DNA of 16,779 bases from CAVALG01 sp045576295 (GCA_045576295.1 JAZNGF010000069.1:1-16779); one strand, 5' to 3'. Counted from the stretch's first letter, positions 1 through 5,853 are shown. Numbers and translations are program-made. The notes: generated from the sequence alone by a model not told the origin.

Positions 1-85
1 GCTACGATCCGACTTAAGAACTGCAGGCGAGAGAAGGCACCCGGATCCCTGGGGAAACTATGCCTTGCCACAGATATGACAACTT

Positions 86-400
86 TTCGGAAATGATAAA
101 TGATACTATTCTTCGGAATGATAATCCGGAAATGATATACATTACGGAAGTCATACCAGGATTTAAAATAGTTTTATATTCACGCCTGCGGCGTGTTCCG
201 ATAGTTTAATGTTCAATGAATAACCTTTTAATATGACAGCCATTAAACATCAAACTGTCGGCAAACAAGTGGATTCAATAAAGATTTATATTAGATTTAA
301 TTACCGCCATTTCGATATGATAGTGCCCTTCATTTCGGAATGACGGCGCTCAAAAATGACATTCCCTATTAGAGCAAAATGATATACCTATCGGAATGAC
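86..400 (+). repeat. Dispersed CGGAATGA-type short repeats
   Basis: The core TTCGGAATGA or a one-base variant recurs at 86-97, 112-122, 125-136, 334-344 and 389-400. A longer module, AAATGATATAC followed by a CGGA-containing stretch, occurs at 130-154 and again at 377-400. All copies have the same orientation. Spacing is irregular, so this is not a CRISPR array or a simple tandem repeat. They could be iterons, recombinase or excisionase arm sites, or accumulated repeat debris; the sequence alone does not decide. Confidence 0.55.
198..261. repeat. Imperfect 21-bp inverted repeat
   Basis: Arms at 198-218 and 241-261 match at 18 of 21 positions as inverted copies, around a 22-base spacer. Two of the three differences become G-U pairs if the minus strand is transcribed, one if the plus strand is. 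It could be a protein-binding palindrome of the element, a transcript hairpin, or a folding single-strand structure. No U-tract follows, so it is not a standard terminator. Confidence 0.5.
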
Positions 401-429
401 CGCAAAAATGGCCATCTTTTTTAAAGGCG

Positions 430-467
430 GTGCAGGAGATTGATGCTCCTGCGCCTCCGAATTTTTT
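430..467 (+). terminator. Rho-independent terminator-like hairpin
   Basis: A GCAGGAG/CTCCTGC stem (432-438 with 446-452), extended by a wobble and two G-C pairs, closes a seven-base loop and is followed after a few bases by six T residues (462-467). It would end a transcript entering from the left, insulating the integrase gene. Confidence 0.5.
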
Positions 468-492
468 ACCCTGTGGAAAATTAGTGCTGTTT

Positions 493-580
493 TTTACTTG
501 CCAAATAAAAACTCCTTTTTCATATTTCCTTTGCCGTTAAGGTCAGAGAAGCCGAAACGCAATTTACTTGCCAAATCAAA
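493..580 (+). repeat. 17-bp direct repeat pair upstream of the integrase
   Basis: TTTACTTGCCAAATAAA at 493-509 recurs with one change (A to C) at 563-579, 70 bases apart. The second copy lies between an 8-bp inverted repeat, CAGAGAAG (544-551) and CTTCTCTG (593-600). Repeats of this size just upstream of a tyrosine recombinase gene are candidate integrase or excisionase arm-binding sites, or an autoregulatory operator. Confidence 0.45.
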
Positions 581-644
581 TGGCGTGTTTAACTTCTCTG
601 TGCCGAAAATCAAACGGCGAATTTCAGAGAAAGGAGGAACCGAA

Positions 645-1703
645 ATGGTAGGTAACGAAAAGACCGAATCGGTATTGGAACAGCTTGACAAACAGCCTTG
701 GGCGGTGTTTTCCACGGAAGAATTTGAAAGACAAGTTGAAAAGGCAGTAAAGGAACTTTCGCCTGAAGAGATTGCAATGAAAATCAGGAAAATGAGTTGG
801 AATCTTCAGGTGCAGGTAAAGAAGGTCCTTCGTTGCAATGAGAATAAAATAGAATCCAAGAGAAGGGCTGAGGCCGCCTGTAAACGCTTTTGTGATTTCC
901 TTGCCGCTCGCTATCATCTTAAAAACTTCAAAAATGTTGAAGCGAGACACCTGCGAGCCTATGTAGAGTATTTGCAATCAAGGGGTTTGATGCCTTCGTA
1001 TATCGACACAGAGTTGTCGTGCATCCGCTTTGTTCATAATCGTTCCGGAAGCAAGAATATATTGCCCGAAAACAAGGAACTTAAGCTTCAAAAGCGTGAA
1101 CCCACAAAGTACAACCGAGGATTGCTTGAAAGCGAGATTGCCGCAATCATTACAAGAGCAATCGGGATGAAGCGTTATGATGTGGCAATGGGTGTAACCA
1201 TCGTCAAGAACTTTGGACTTCGCAAGGATGAATTGACTTATCTTCGTATTCACGTTCTTGAAGATGCAATCAAAACCAAGCAGCTTTATGTATACAACGG
1301 TAAGGGCGGACAGGAACGGGATATCCCTTTCGACACCAAAGAACAGACGGAAATTCTTGAAAAGATTCTTGAATACGCAAAGAGTAACGGAAAGCGTTCT
1401 GCGGATTATCTGTTCTGTGACGATCATACCCACAGCGTTAAAAGACAAAAGGATTCTTTTACAAACTGGATGAGCAATCACCTATATGCTCTGCTTGATC
1501 TCAACAGAAAGCAGATGATCAAGAAGGGTAAAAAGGAACGTGCGGATAAGGGTTACGGTTGGCACGCACTTCGTCACACTTATGCACAAAGAATCTATGC
1601 TTTGCTTCGTGCACGAGGCTGTAGCGACAAGGCGGCAAGAAAAGAAGTATCTGAAAGACTGGGACATCACCGCTCGGACATTACCAAAGTTTATGAAGAA
1701 TAG
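645..1703 (+). CDS. Tyrosine recombinase / integrase
   Basis: Site-specific recombinase of the phage-integrase family (352 aa) that would integrate and excise the element bordering ssrA. The ATG at 645 was chosen because an AAAGGAGG ribosome binding site sits 6-7 bases before it; the frame is open back to 498 but with no comparable signal. The N-terminal half (about residues 60-165) looks like a SAM-like core-binding domain. The catalytic domain has R193 (FGLRKDE), H307 and R310 (HALRH), H341 (LGHH) and the nucleophile Y350, three residues from the C-terminus, so the catalytic set appears intact. The gene points towards the 3' end of tmRNA 385 bases away, the usual arrangement of an integrase next to its attachment site. 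I cannot tell a phage from an integrative conjugative or mobilizable element here. Confidence 0.9.
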   Translation: MVGNEKTESVLEQLDKQPWAVFSTEEFERQVEKAVKELSPEEIAMKIRKMSWNLQVQVKKVLRCNENKIESKRRAEAACKRFCDFLAARYHLKNFKNVEARHLRAYVEYLQSRGLMPSYIDTELSCIRFVHNRSGSKNILPENKELKLQKREPTKYNRGLLESEIAAIITRAIGMKRYDVAMGVTIVKNFGLRKDELTYLRIHVLEDAIKTKQLYVYNGKGGQERDIPFDTKEQTEILEKILEYAKSNGKRSADYLFCDDHTHSVKRQKDSFTNWMSNHLYALLDLNRKQMIKKGKKERADKGYGWHALRHTYAQRIYALLRARGCSDKAARKEVSERLGHHRSDITKVYEE

Positions 1704-1708
1704 TTCCG

Positions 1709-1728
1709 CAAGGGGCATTTGCCCCTTG
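1709..1728 (+). other. Hairpin just downstream of the integrase
   Basis: CAAGGGGC (1709-1716) pairs perfectly with GCCCCTTG (1721-1728) around a four-base loop, immediately after the integrase stop. No U-tract follows, so it may be an mRNA-stabilising or weak processing hairpin rather than a full terminator. Confidence 0.4.
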
Positions 1729-1818
1729 TACATAGAATTGAATTTACCAATCTGTGAATATTGCAGAAAGGAGATGGCGCTGACATACATTATTGACCTA
1801 CAAAGCCTTGTGTAGCAG

Positions 1819-1971
1819 ATGTCAGAAGAAAAACGAGACAAATATGATATTGAATTACCGCAATCAATCATAGAATCGTTTGCAAGATTTCTTGTGCCTG
1901 AAATGAAGAAGTATTATGCTGAACTGCAAGAAAAGAACAAAGAGATACAAACTGAAAACAAAGAAGAATAG
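1819..1971 (+). CDS. Small conserved mobile-element protein (50 aa)
   Basis: A 50-codon ORF, highly charged. It reads MSEEKRDKYDIELPQSIIES at its N-terminus, followed by a FARFLVPEMKKYY motif and a Lys/Glu/Asn-rich tail. I recognise the pattern 'YDxELPxxxIESFAR.L.P' from small uncharacterised proteins carried next to integrases in Firmicutes mobile elements; their function is unknown to me. There is no good ribosome binding site directly upstream. A 13-codon frame at 1774-1815 begins at an AAAGGAG motif and stops three bases before this ATG, so translation could be coupled. A strong terminator follows at once, making this the last gene of the element before ssrA. Confidence 0.6.
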   Translation: MSEEKRDKYDIELPQSIIESFARFLVPEMKKYYAELQEKNKEIQTENKEE

Positions 1972-1973
1972 CA

Positions 1974-2015
1974 AAAACGAGAGCCAAGGCATAAAAACCT
2001 TGACTCTCGTTTTTT
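1974..2015. terminator. Bidirectional terminator between element and ssrA
   Basis: A 16-bp stem with one mismatch (1974-1989 with 1998-2013) has an eight-base loop, T-run 2010-2015 on the plus strand and A-run 1973-1977 on the other side. It can end the integrase transcript and also the minus-strand tmRNA precursor, which would then have a 3' trailer of about 75 bases to be trimmed. Confidence 0.8.
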
Positions 2016-2088
2016 CGTGGTGACATTACAGGAACTCTTCTATGGCGAAACCGCCTTTGAAGTAGTAGGTGTTCGTGCAATGTCCATT

Positions 2089-2432
2089 TGGTGGAGGCGA
2101 GGAGAGTCGAACTCCTGTCCGAAAATTCATTCACATAACCTTCTCCGAGCGCAGTCAATCCTTTAACATTCCCTCATAAACCCGCCGAGTGACAGGCTGG
2201 CTTAATCAGTATTCCCTATCCGTGAAAGGTGCGGGAAACTTCCCTTCTCACGTTCACCGCTAATCGACGCCCTCGCGGGGCCGCGGTACTCCCCGTTCGG
2301 ACGGCAGCCTAATTAGGCTGCAAAAGCAATATTTCTATTGTCAGTTAATTTTAAATTGCGGAGTTTAAAGTGCGCCCGCAGCACTGCTCGCTTATCATGC
2401 TTCAAAATCCCCGTCGAAACCTTTACGCCCCC
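2089..2432 (-). ncRNA. ssrA: Transfer-messenger RNA (tmRNA)
   Basis: tmRNA rescues stalled ribosomes by acting first as an alanyl-tRNA and then as a template for a degradation tag. The 5' end (complement of 2426-2432, GGGGGCG) pairs with CGCCTCC near the 3' end (2092-2098 complement) to give the acceptor stem, followed by A and CCA (2089-2091). The conserved 5' GTAAAGGTTTCGACGGGGAT and the T-arm GTTCGACTC are present. The tag reading frame ends ...DNRNIAFAA-stop, and the stop lies within the perfect palindrome GCAGCCTAATTAGGCTGC, the usual helix after the tag. By comparison with the Bacillus subtilis resume region from memory, the first tag codon would be CGC (Arg). The 5' end directly follows the smpB stop codon, and the 3' end borders an integrated element. 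Confidence 0.95.
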
Positions 2433-2894
2433 TTATCTGTTTTGTTCTTTAATGGTGCGTTCAATTTCTCGCGCGGCTGATTTCTTTGCCATATCGGCAC
2501 GTTTATCGTAATTTTTTTTGCCGCGGCACAGCCCTAACTGAACCTTAACTAATGAGCCCTTAAAATACAGTGATAACGGAATCAAGGTTAAACCCTGCTG
2601 TTTAACAACGCCAAAAAGCCTCATAATCTCTTTTTTATGCATTAAGAGTTTGCGGTTCCTGCTTGCCGGTTTATTAAATATATTCCCCTTTTCATAAGGG
2701 CTTATGTGCATTCCTTTAACGAAAATCTCGCCGTTTTCAATATCGCACCAAGAATCTTTAAGATTAACCCCACCAAGCCTTACCGATTTAACCTCGGTTC
2801 CGGCAAGCTCAATTCCAGCTTCGTAACTTTCAACAACAAAATAATCGTGAAATGCTTTTTTATTCCTTGCAATGGTTGCTGTATTCTCGCTCAT
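2433..2894 (-). CDS. smpB: SsrA-binding protein SmpB
   Basis: SmpB (153 aa, typical length) binds the tRNA-like domain of tmRNA and carries it into the A site of stalled ribosomes. Family signatures are visible: ARNKKAFHDYFV near the N-terminus, the GTEVKSVR motif, the HISPYEKGN motif and a basic C-terminal tail (KKNYDKRADMAKKSAAREIE) that occupies the empty mRNA channel. The start has an AGGTGA ribosome binding site. The stop codon (2433-2435) immediately precedes the first tmRNA nucleotide, so both products probably come from one primary transcript, starting from a strong promoter upstream of smpB, with RNase processing to release tmRNA. Confidence 0.97.
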   Translation of the reverse strand: MSENTATIARNKKAFHDYFVVESYEAGIELAGTEVKSVRLGGVNLKDSWCDIENGEIFVKGMHISPYEKGNIFNKPASRNRKLLMHKKEIMRLFGVVKQQGLTLIPLSLYFKGSLVKVQLGLCRGKKNYDKRADMAKKSAAREIERTIKEQNR

Positions 2895-2921
2895 AGTTTC
2901 ACCTACCTTCGAACATATTAA

Positions 2922-2949
2922 AGTATAACATATTAAAAAAATCTGTCAA
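2922..2949 (-). promoter_or_regulatory. Sigma-A type promoter for smpB-ssrA
   Basis: On the minus strand TTGACA (2944-2949) is followed after 16 bases by TATACT (2922-2927), preceded by TGT, giving an extended -10. This near-consensus promoter lies about 30 bases before the smpB start and suits constitutive strong expression. I see no separate tmRNA promoter inside smpB. Confidence 0.85.
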
Positions 2950-3008
2950 GCAAATAGAAGTCGAATAAAGGGTGAAGTGTTTTCCAAAATATATAAATTT
3001 TAAATGTA

Positions 3009-3036
3009 ACGATTAAAACACCTGCAACATACAATA
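3009..3036 (+). promoter_or_regulatory. Sporulation-type promoter (sigma-K or sigma-E like)
   Basis: CATACAATA (3028-3036) fits the CATAnnnTA -10 box described for sigma-K, and also the CATA-start -10 of sigma-E. An AC dinucleotide 17 bases upstream (3009-3010) fits the short sigma-K -35. I see no good sigma-A promoter in this gap. The downstream genes are of spore-coat/cortex type, which supports the reading, but such short consensus sequences also occur by chance. Confidence 0.45.
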
Positions 3037-3090
3037 GTATGAGCCGATTACAAAAAATATACCGCAAATTTAAGCCAAGGAAGTGATATT

Positions 3091-3534
3091 TTGCCATATA
3101 ATGACCGCGAATTGCTTGCAAGAATTATTCAGTGCGAAGCCGGCGGAGAGGGCGTTGACGGTATGCAGGCGGTTGCAACCGTTGTTATGAACAGGGTTCA
3201 CGTTTCTGAAGGGGAATACCTTAGAACCGGCATGGGAAACCTTAGAAATATTATTTTTCAAGAATACCAGTTCGACTGCGCGCGCACCGAAATCGGGGGG
3301 CAATATAATGCGCAAAACATTTATAATATGAACCCCGAACCAATACATTATGAAATTGCCGATTGGGCGCTCGGCGGCGGGGTTTTAAATGCAGTTGGCG
3401 ATTGCCTTTGGTATTTCAACCCATTTGTAAGCACCTGCCAGCAGTATTTCCCCAACAACGGCTCAGGGCGATTCCACACAAGAATTAATAACCACTGCTT
3501 CTACAGGCCCACAAGTCTTTATTCACAAACATAA
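3091..3534 (+). CDS. CwlJ/SleB-family cell-wall hydrolase
   Basis: 147 aa protein of the SleB/CwlJ hydrolase family (Hydrolase_2), enzymes that degrade spore cortex peptidoglycan during germination. Family features are the N-terminal LLARIIQCEAGGEG with the catalytic-type Glu, the VMNRV segment, LWYFNP in the middle and the C-terminal HCFYRPT. There is no signal peptide and no added peptidoglycan-binding domain, which resembles coat-located CwlJ more than secreted SleB. The start is TTG at 3091, chosen because AAGGAAGTGA lies at the right distance and no in-frame ATG occurs near it. It is 14 bases upstream of a GerQ-like gene, the same order as cwlJ-gerQ in Bacillus subtilis, so a coat-localised cortex lytic role is likely. 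A general vegetative hydrolase cannot be excluded. Confidence 0.85.
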   Translation: MPYNDRELLARIIQCEAGGEGVDGMQAVATVVMNRVHVSEGEYLRTGMGNLRNIIFQEYQFDCARTEIGGQYNAQNIYNMNPEPIHYEIADWALGGGVLNAVGDCLWYFNPFVSTCQQYFPNNGSGRFHTRINNHCFYRPTSLYSQT

Positions 3535-3548
3535 CAAGAGGTGTATTT

Positions 3549-4214
3549 ATGAACTGTACAAACAACCAAGGCGGCAGCAACGGGATGATGCAATCTGCCT
3601 ATCAACCTGCCAACAATAACACTATTACCCCGCAATTTGTTACTCCGCAGCAGTTAAACCGCTATACTTCAATGCAAGAAGGCACAATGCCTCACCTTAG
3701 CGAACAAAACCGCCAAATGTCGCTCAACCAAGCATCTACCGGAAATGTTAACCAAACAATTTGGCAGCCTTTAGAGGGAAATATGGGCAATATGGGCGGC
3801 AACGTTAGCAATATGCGTTCTATGAATAATATGAACGGTATGAGCAATATGAACAATATGGGCAATATGAATAATATGAGCAATATGAGAACAAGCGGCG
3901 CGAACTCTAACTCCCCCGCCTCGATGACCATAACCACGCCAAGCGATATTCAGAACCAAAACATACCCGAAACGGTTACAAACCCAATGTTTTGGCCTGC
4001 CTACCTTAGGAACTTTATTGGTTTATGGGTAAGGGTTGATTTCTTTATTGGAAATTCACTCGAGCAAAAGGTTGGCCAGCTTCTTGAAGTTGGTGCAAGT
4101 TACATTGTTCTTAATGTTCTCGAGCCGGAAACAATTGTTGTTTGCGATATATTCGCAATTAAATTTGTAACAGTTGTATTCGATAGCGACTTCCCCAAAC
4201 TTGTAAGCTTATAA
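3549..4214 (+). CDS. GerQ-like spore coat protein with Met/Asn-rich region
   Basis: 221 aa. The first 75 residues are Gln/Asn-rich, residues 77-113 are a low-complexity run of NM, GNM and SNM units, and residues 145-221 form a compact beta-rich domain (YLRNFIGLWVRVDFFIGNS, then KVGQLLEVGASYIVL and FVTVVFD). That C-terminal layout matches my memory of Bacillus GerQ, a coat protein needed to hold CwlJ in the coat, where the N-terminus is also Gln-rich and crosslinked by transglutaminase. The gene lies directly behind a CwlJ-type hydrolase with its own AAGAGGTG ribosome binding site, which strengthens the assignment. The Met-rich repeat is unusual; it could be a site of oxidation or a structural spacer. 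The GerQ identity is an inference from layout and short similarity. Confidence 0.7.
   Translation: MNCTNNQGGSNGMMQSAYQPANNNTITPQFVTPQQLNRYTSMQEGTMPHLSEQNRQMSLNQASTGNVNQTIWQPLEGNMGNMGGNVSNMRSMNNMNGMSNMNNMGNMNNMSNMRTSGANSNSPASMTITTPSDIQNQNIPETVTNPMFWPAYLRNFIGLWVRVDFFIGNSLEQKVGQLLEVGASYIVLNVLEPETIVVCDIFAIKFVTVVFDSDFPKLVSL
3778..3891 (+). repeat. Degenerate AATATG coding repeat in the gerQ-like gene
   Basis: Short units such as GGCAATATG, AGCAATATG and AATAATATG recur in frame and encode the Met/Asn-rich tract. Such a microsatellite-like array can vary in length between strains by slippage. Confidence 0.7.
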
Positions 4215-4224
4215 TGTAAAAGTG

Positions 4225-4260
4225 AAAAGCGCGCCCTGTTAATTTTCAGGGTGCGCTTTT
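4225..4260. terminator. Convergent terminator between gerQ-like and ruvX
   Basis: A 14-bp stem with one wobble pairs 4225-4238 with 4247-4260 around an eight-base loop; A's on one side and T's on the other let it work in both directions. The ruvX stop codon falls in the loop (4239-4241), so the hairpin is shared by two converging transcripts. Confidence 0.8.
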
Positions 4261-4664
4261 CTGTATTTCAAAAAGCCTTCTAATATAACTGTTGCGGCAA
4301 CTGCATCAACATTTTTGCGGTGATCTTTAGTTTTTTTGCCGCCGGCGCTAAGCTGCGAGTGAGCAATAACGGTTGTGCAACGCTCATCAAACATTTTCAC
4401 AGGCAAACCCGTTGCAACTTGAAGTTGTTCAGCAACCTCTTGGCATTCGGCTGATTTTTCTCCTGCAGTACCATTCATATTTATCGGGTTGCCAACAACA
4501 ATCATCTGTGCGCCAAGCTCTTTGGCAGCATCAACCAATTTTTGAATTAACTTTTCGCGGTTGTATTCCGCAATAACTTTTTTTGGGAAAGCAAAACTTT
4601 CGGCAGAATCACTAACAGCAACACCAGTGCGCGCCTTCCCAACATCTACAGACATTATTATCAT
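4239..4664 (-). CDS. ruvX: RuvX/YqgF family putative pre-16S rRNA nuclease
   Basis: 141 aa, normal length for the RuvX/YqgF family (RNase H-like fold), implicated in maturation of the 16S rRNA 5' end. The first acidic motif is SVDVGKARTGVAVSD, with Asp in the catalytic position. VVGNPINMNGT, MFDERCTTV (second acidic residue) and KNVDAVAATVIL (third Asp) follow in the expected order. The ATG at 4662-4664 has an AAGGTG ribosome binding site; a second in-frame ATG three codons on is possible. It lies downstream of rpsI on the same strand, with a terminator between, and converges with the gerQ-like gene. Older 'Holliday junction resolvase' names refer to the same fold. Confidence 0.93.
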   Translation of the reverse strand: MIIMSVDVGKARTGVAVSDSAESFAFPKKVIAEYNREKLIQKLVDAAKELGAQMIVVGNPINMNGTAGEKSAECQEVAEQLQVATGLPVKMFDERCTTVIAHSQLSAGGKKTKDHRKNVDAVAATVILEGFLKYRKAHPEN

Positions 4665-4686
4665 ATAAACACCTTGTACTTAAATT

Positions 4687-4731
4687 TAAAGAAAAATGGC
4701 TTGACACAGGGCAAAAACCCTGCGGCAAACC
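4687..4731 (-). terminator. Terminator after rpsI
   Basis: On the minus strand the arms 4718-4731 and 4698-4711 pair over about 14 positions with a few mismatches, including a solid GCAGGG/CCCTGT core, and are followed by a U-rich stretch (complement of 4687-4697). This ends the rplM-rpsI transcript, probably with read-through to ruvX as an option. Confidence 0.65.
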
Positions 4732-4742
4732 ATTTGGAAAAA

Positions 4743-5141
4743 CTATCTTTTGCTGAACTGAGGTGCACGACGAGCGCCTTTGAGACCGTATTTCTTTCTT
4801 TCCTTCATTCTCGGGTCACGAGTGAGGAGGCCGGCCTTCTTAAGCTGCGGGCGAAGTTCTTCGTTGAACTGAAGAAGTGCACGAGCAACACCGTGACGGA
4901 TAGCGCCTGCCTGACCTGTTACACCGCCACCAGAAACACGGCAAACGATGTCAAACTTATCAAGTGTGCCTGTAAGTGAAAGGGGCTGACGAGCGATAAG
5001 TTTTAAGGTTTCAAGACCAAAGTAATCGTCGATATCGCGATCGTTAATTGTGATTTTGCCTGTACCGTTGTAAAGTCTAACCCTTGCTACAGAGCTTTTT
5101 CTTCTACCGGTACCGTAAAAATAAGGCTTTCCTTCAAACAT
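4743..5141 (-). CDS. rpsI: 30S ribosomal protein S9
   Basis: 132 aa, the usual length. The N-terminal YGTGRRKSSVARVRL motif, the central GGGVTGQAGAIRHGVARAL motif and the extended basic C-terminus ending in FSKR, whose last residues contact P-site tRNA, are all present. It is the second gene of the rplM-rpsI operon, with an 18-base gap after rplM that contains a GGGAGAG ribosome binding site. Confidence 0.98.
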   Translation of the reverse strand: MFEGKPYFYGTGRRKSSVARVRLYNGTGKITINDRDIDDYFGLETLKLIARQPLSLTGTLDKFDIVCRVSGGGVTGQAGAIRHGVARALLQFNEELRPQLKKAGLLTRDPRMKERKKYGLKGARRAPQFSKR

Positions 5142-5159
5142 TCTAATACTCTCCCTTCA

Positions 5160-5582
5160 TTAAAGCATTTCAGGCTTCTGAGCCTCGTGCTTATGCTCTG
5201 CATCTTTGTAAACGCGGAGTCTTGTGAGGGCCGCACGGCCGATGGTTGTGTCAGGAATCATACCCTTAACAGCGAGCTGCATAGCAAACTCAGGGCGCTG
5301 TTGCATAAGTGTTGAGTATTTAACTTCCTTTAAACCACCAATGTAACCTGTGTGACGGCGATAATACTTATTATCGAGCTTCTTACCTGTGAGAACTGCC
5401 TGTGCACAGTTGATGATGATAACGTGATCACCACAGTCAACGTGCGGTGTGAATTCAGGCTTAACCTTGCCGCGAAGGATGTTAGCAGCCTGAACAGCAA
5501 CTCTTCCGAGGGGCTTGCCGGCAGCATCAATAATATACCATTTGCGGTTTATTTCGCCTGCTTTTGCCATATAAGTAGACAT
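5160..5582 (-). CDS. rplM: 50S ribosomal protein L13
   Basis: 140 aa, close to the family length of about 142-147. Typical segments are KWYIIDAAGKPLGRVA near the N-terminus, HVDCGDHVIIINCA, the YYRRHTGYIGGLK motif and the LAVKGMIP region. The start at 5582 has a strong TTGGAGGT ribosome binding site. It is the first gene of the rplM-rpsI operon; a short leader with a hairpin precedes it, and L13 leaders are known autoregulatory sites in some Firmicutes, though I cannot confirm that class here. Confidence 0.98.
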   Translation of the reverse strand: MSTYMAKAGEINRKWYIIDAAGKPLGRVAVQAANILRGKVKPEFTPHVDCGDHVIIINCAQAVLTGKKLDNKYYRRHTGYIGGLKEVKYSTLMQQRPEFAMQLAVKGMIPDTTIGRAALTRLRVYKDAEHKHEAQKPEML

Positions 5583-5619
5583 TTAAACTACCTCCAAATA
5601 TAATTTTGAACGAGTGTTT

Positions 5620-5634
5620 GTGAACCCCGTTCAC
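5620..5634 (-). promoter_or_regulatory. Hairpin in the rplM leader
   Basis: A perfect six-base-pair stem, GTGAAC/GTTCAC, with a three-base loop lies about 10 nt after the expected start site and some 40 nt before the rplM ATG. It is a candidate ribosomal-protein leader element or simply a 5' stabilising stem. Confidence 0.4.
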
Positions 5635-5648
5635 TGAACAACAATGAT

Positions 5649-5677
5649 ATGTTATCACAAGCGGTTTTAATTGTCAA
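5649..5677 (-). promoter_or_regulatory. Sigma-A promoter for rplM-rpsI
   Basis: On the minus strand TTGACA (5672-5677), a 17-base spacer, then TAACAT (5649-5654) preceded by TGA, an extended -10. It predicts a transcript starting near 5642 with a leader of about 60 nt. Confidence 0.8.
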
Positions 5678-5719
5678 TTAATTTTTTCGCATTTTTTAAA
5701 ATATATTTTCAAATCTCTT

Positions 5720-5756
5720 GTTTTCTTTTGTTTTCTTACGTTTTCTCGTGTTTTCT
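5720..5756. repeat. Four GTTTTCT units at exact 10-bp spacing
   Basis: GTTTTCT occurs at 5720-5726, 5730-5736, 5740-5746 and 5750-5756, each separated by three unconserved bases. On the minus strand this is AGAAAAC repeated once per helical turn, ending about 43 bases upstream of the rplM -35. In-phase A-tracts bend DNA, so an UP-like curved activating element is one reading; direct sites for a regulator is another. Confidence 0.75.
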
Positions 5757-5818
5757 AATTAATGATTTTTTAAAAATTTAACAAAATATCACAGTTTTTT
5801 AATAAACACATCAATTTC

Positions 5819-5847
5819 TTGAATATTATTTAAAATCGTGATATACT
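5819..5847 (+). promoter_or_regulatory. Promoter for the structured RNA
   Basis: TTGAAT (5819-5824), 17-base spacer, TATACT (5842-5847) with a preceding TGA (extended -10). The predicted start is around 5854, exactly where the first inverted-repeat arm begins. Confidence 0.7.
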
Positions 5848-5853
5848 AATTAA

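Larger units (their letters stand above)
1..425. other. Gene-poor end of the integrated element
   Basis: I see no convincing gene in these bases. A plus-strand frame is open from base 2 to a stop at 77-79 and another from base 1 to a stop at 94-96. Either could be the tail of a gene truncated by the window edge, but I recognise neither. The rest is AT-rich and carries short repeats (see 86-400), a small perfect hairpin at 181-195 (six-base-pair stem) and a long imperfect inverted repeat at 198-261. Its position upstream of an integrase suggests the non-coding recombination or control end of a mobile element. Confidence 0.5.

Noticed and set aside
26..45. Left copy of the ssrA attachment site, from an AGGCGAGAGAAGG-like stretch
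   Set aside because: Only about seven bases agree with the tmRNA 3' end (GGCGAG...); not enough for an attachment core.
498..644. N-terminal extension of the integrase from a TTG at 498
   Set aside because: No ribosome binding site, and it contains the repeat pair; a strong AAAGGAGG precedes the ATG at 645.
624..1481. Two long minus-strand frames opposite the integrase (624-977 and 978-1481)
   Set aside because: They are antisense to an integrase with a complete catalytic set, and their products have no recognisable motif.
1774..1815. 13-codon frame ahead of the 50-aa element protein
   Set aside because: Its ATG touches the AAAGGAG motif with no spacing; it is too short to call a gene, though it may take part in coupling.
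4701..4706. TTGACA on the plus strand as a promoter
   Set aside because: It lies inside the terminator stem after rpsI, with no -10 or plus-strand gene following.
4674..4979. Plus-strand frame over the end of rpsI
   Set aside because: It lies antisense to a clear ribosomal protein gene and its terminator.
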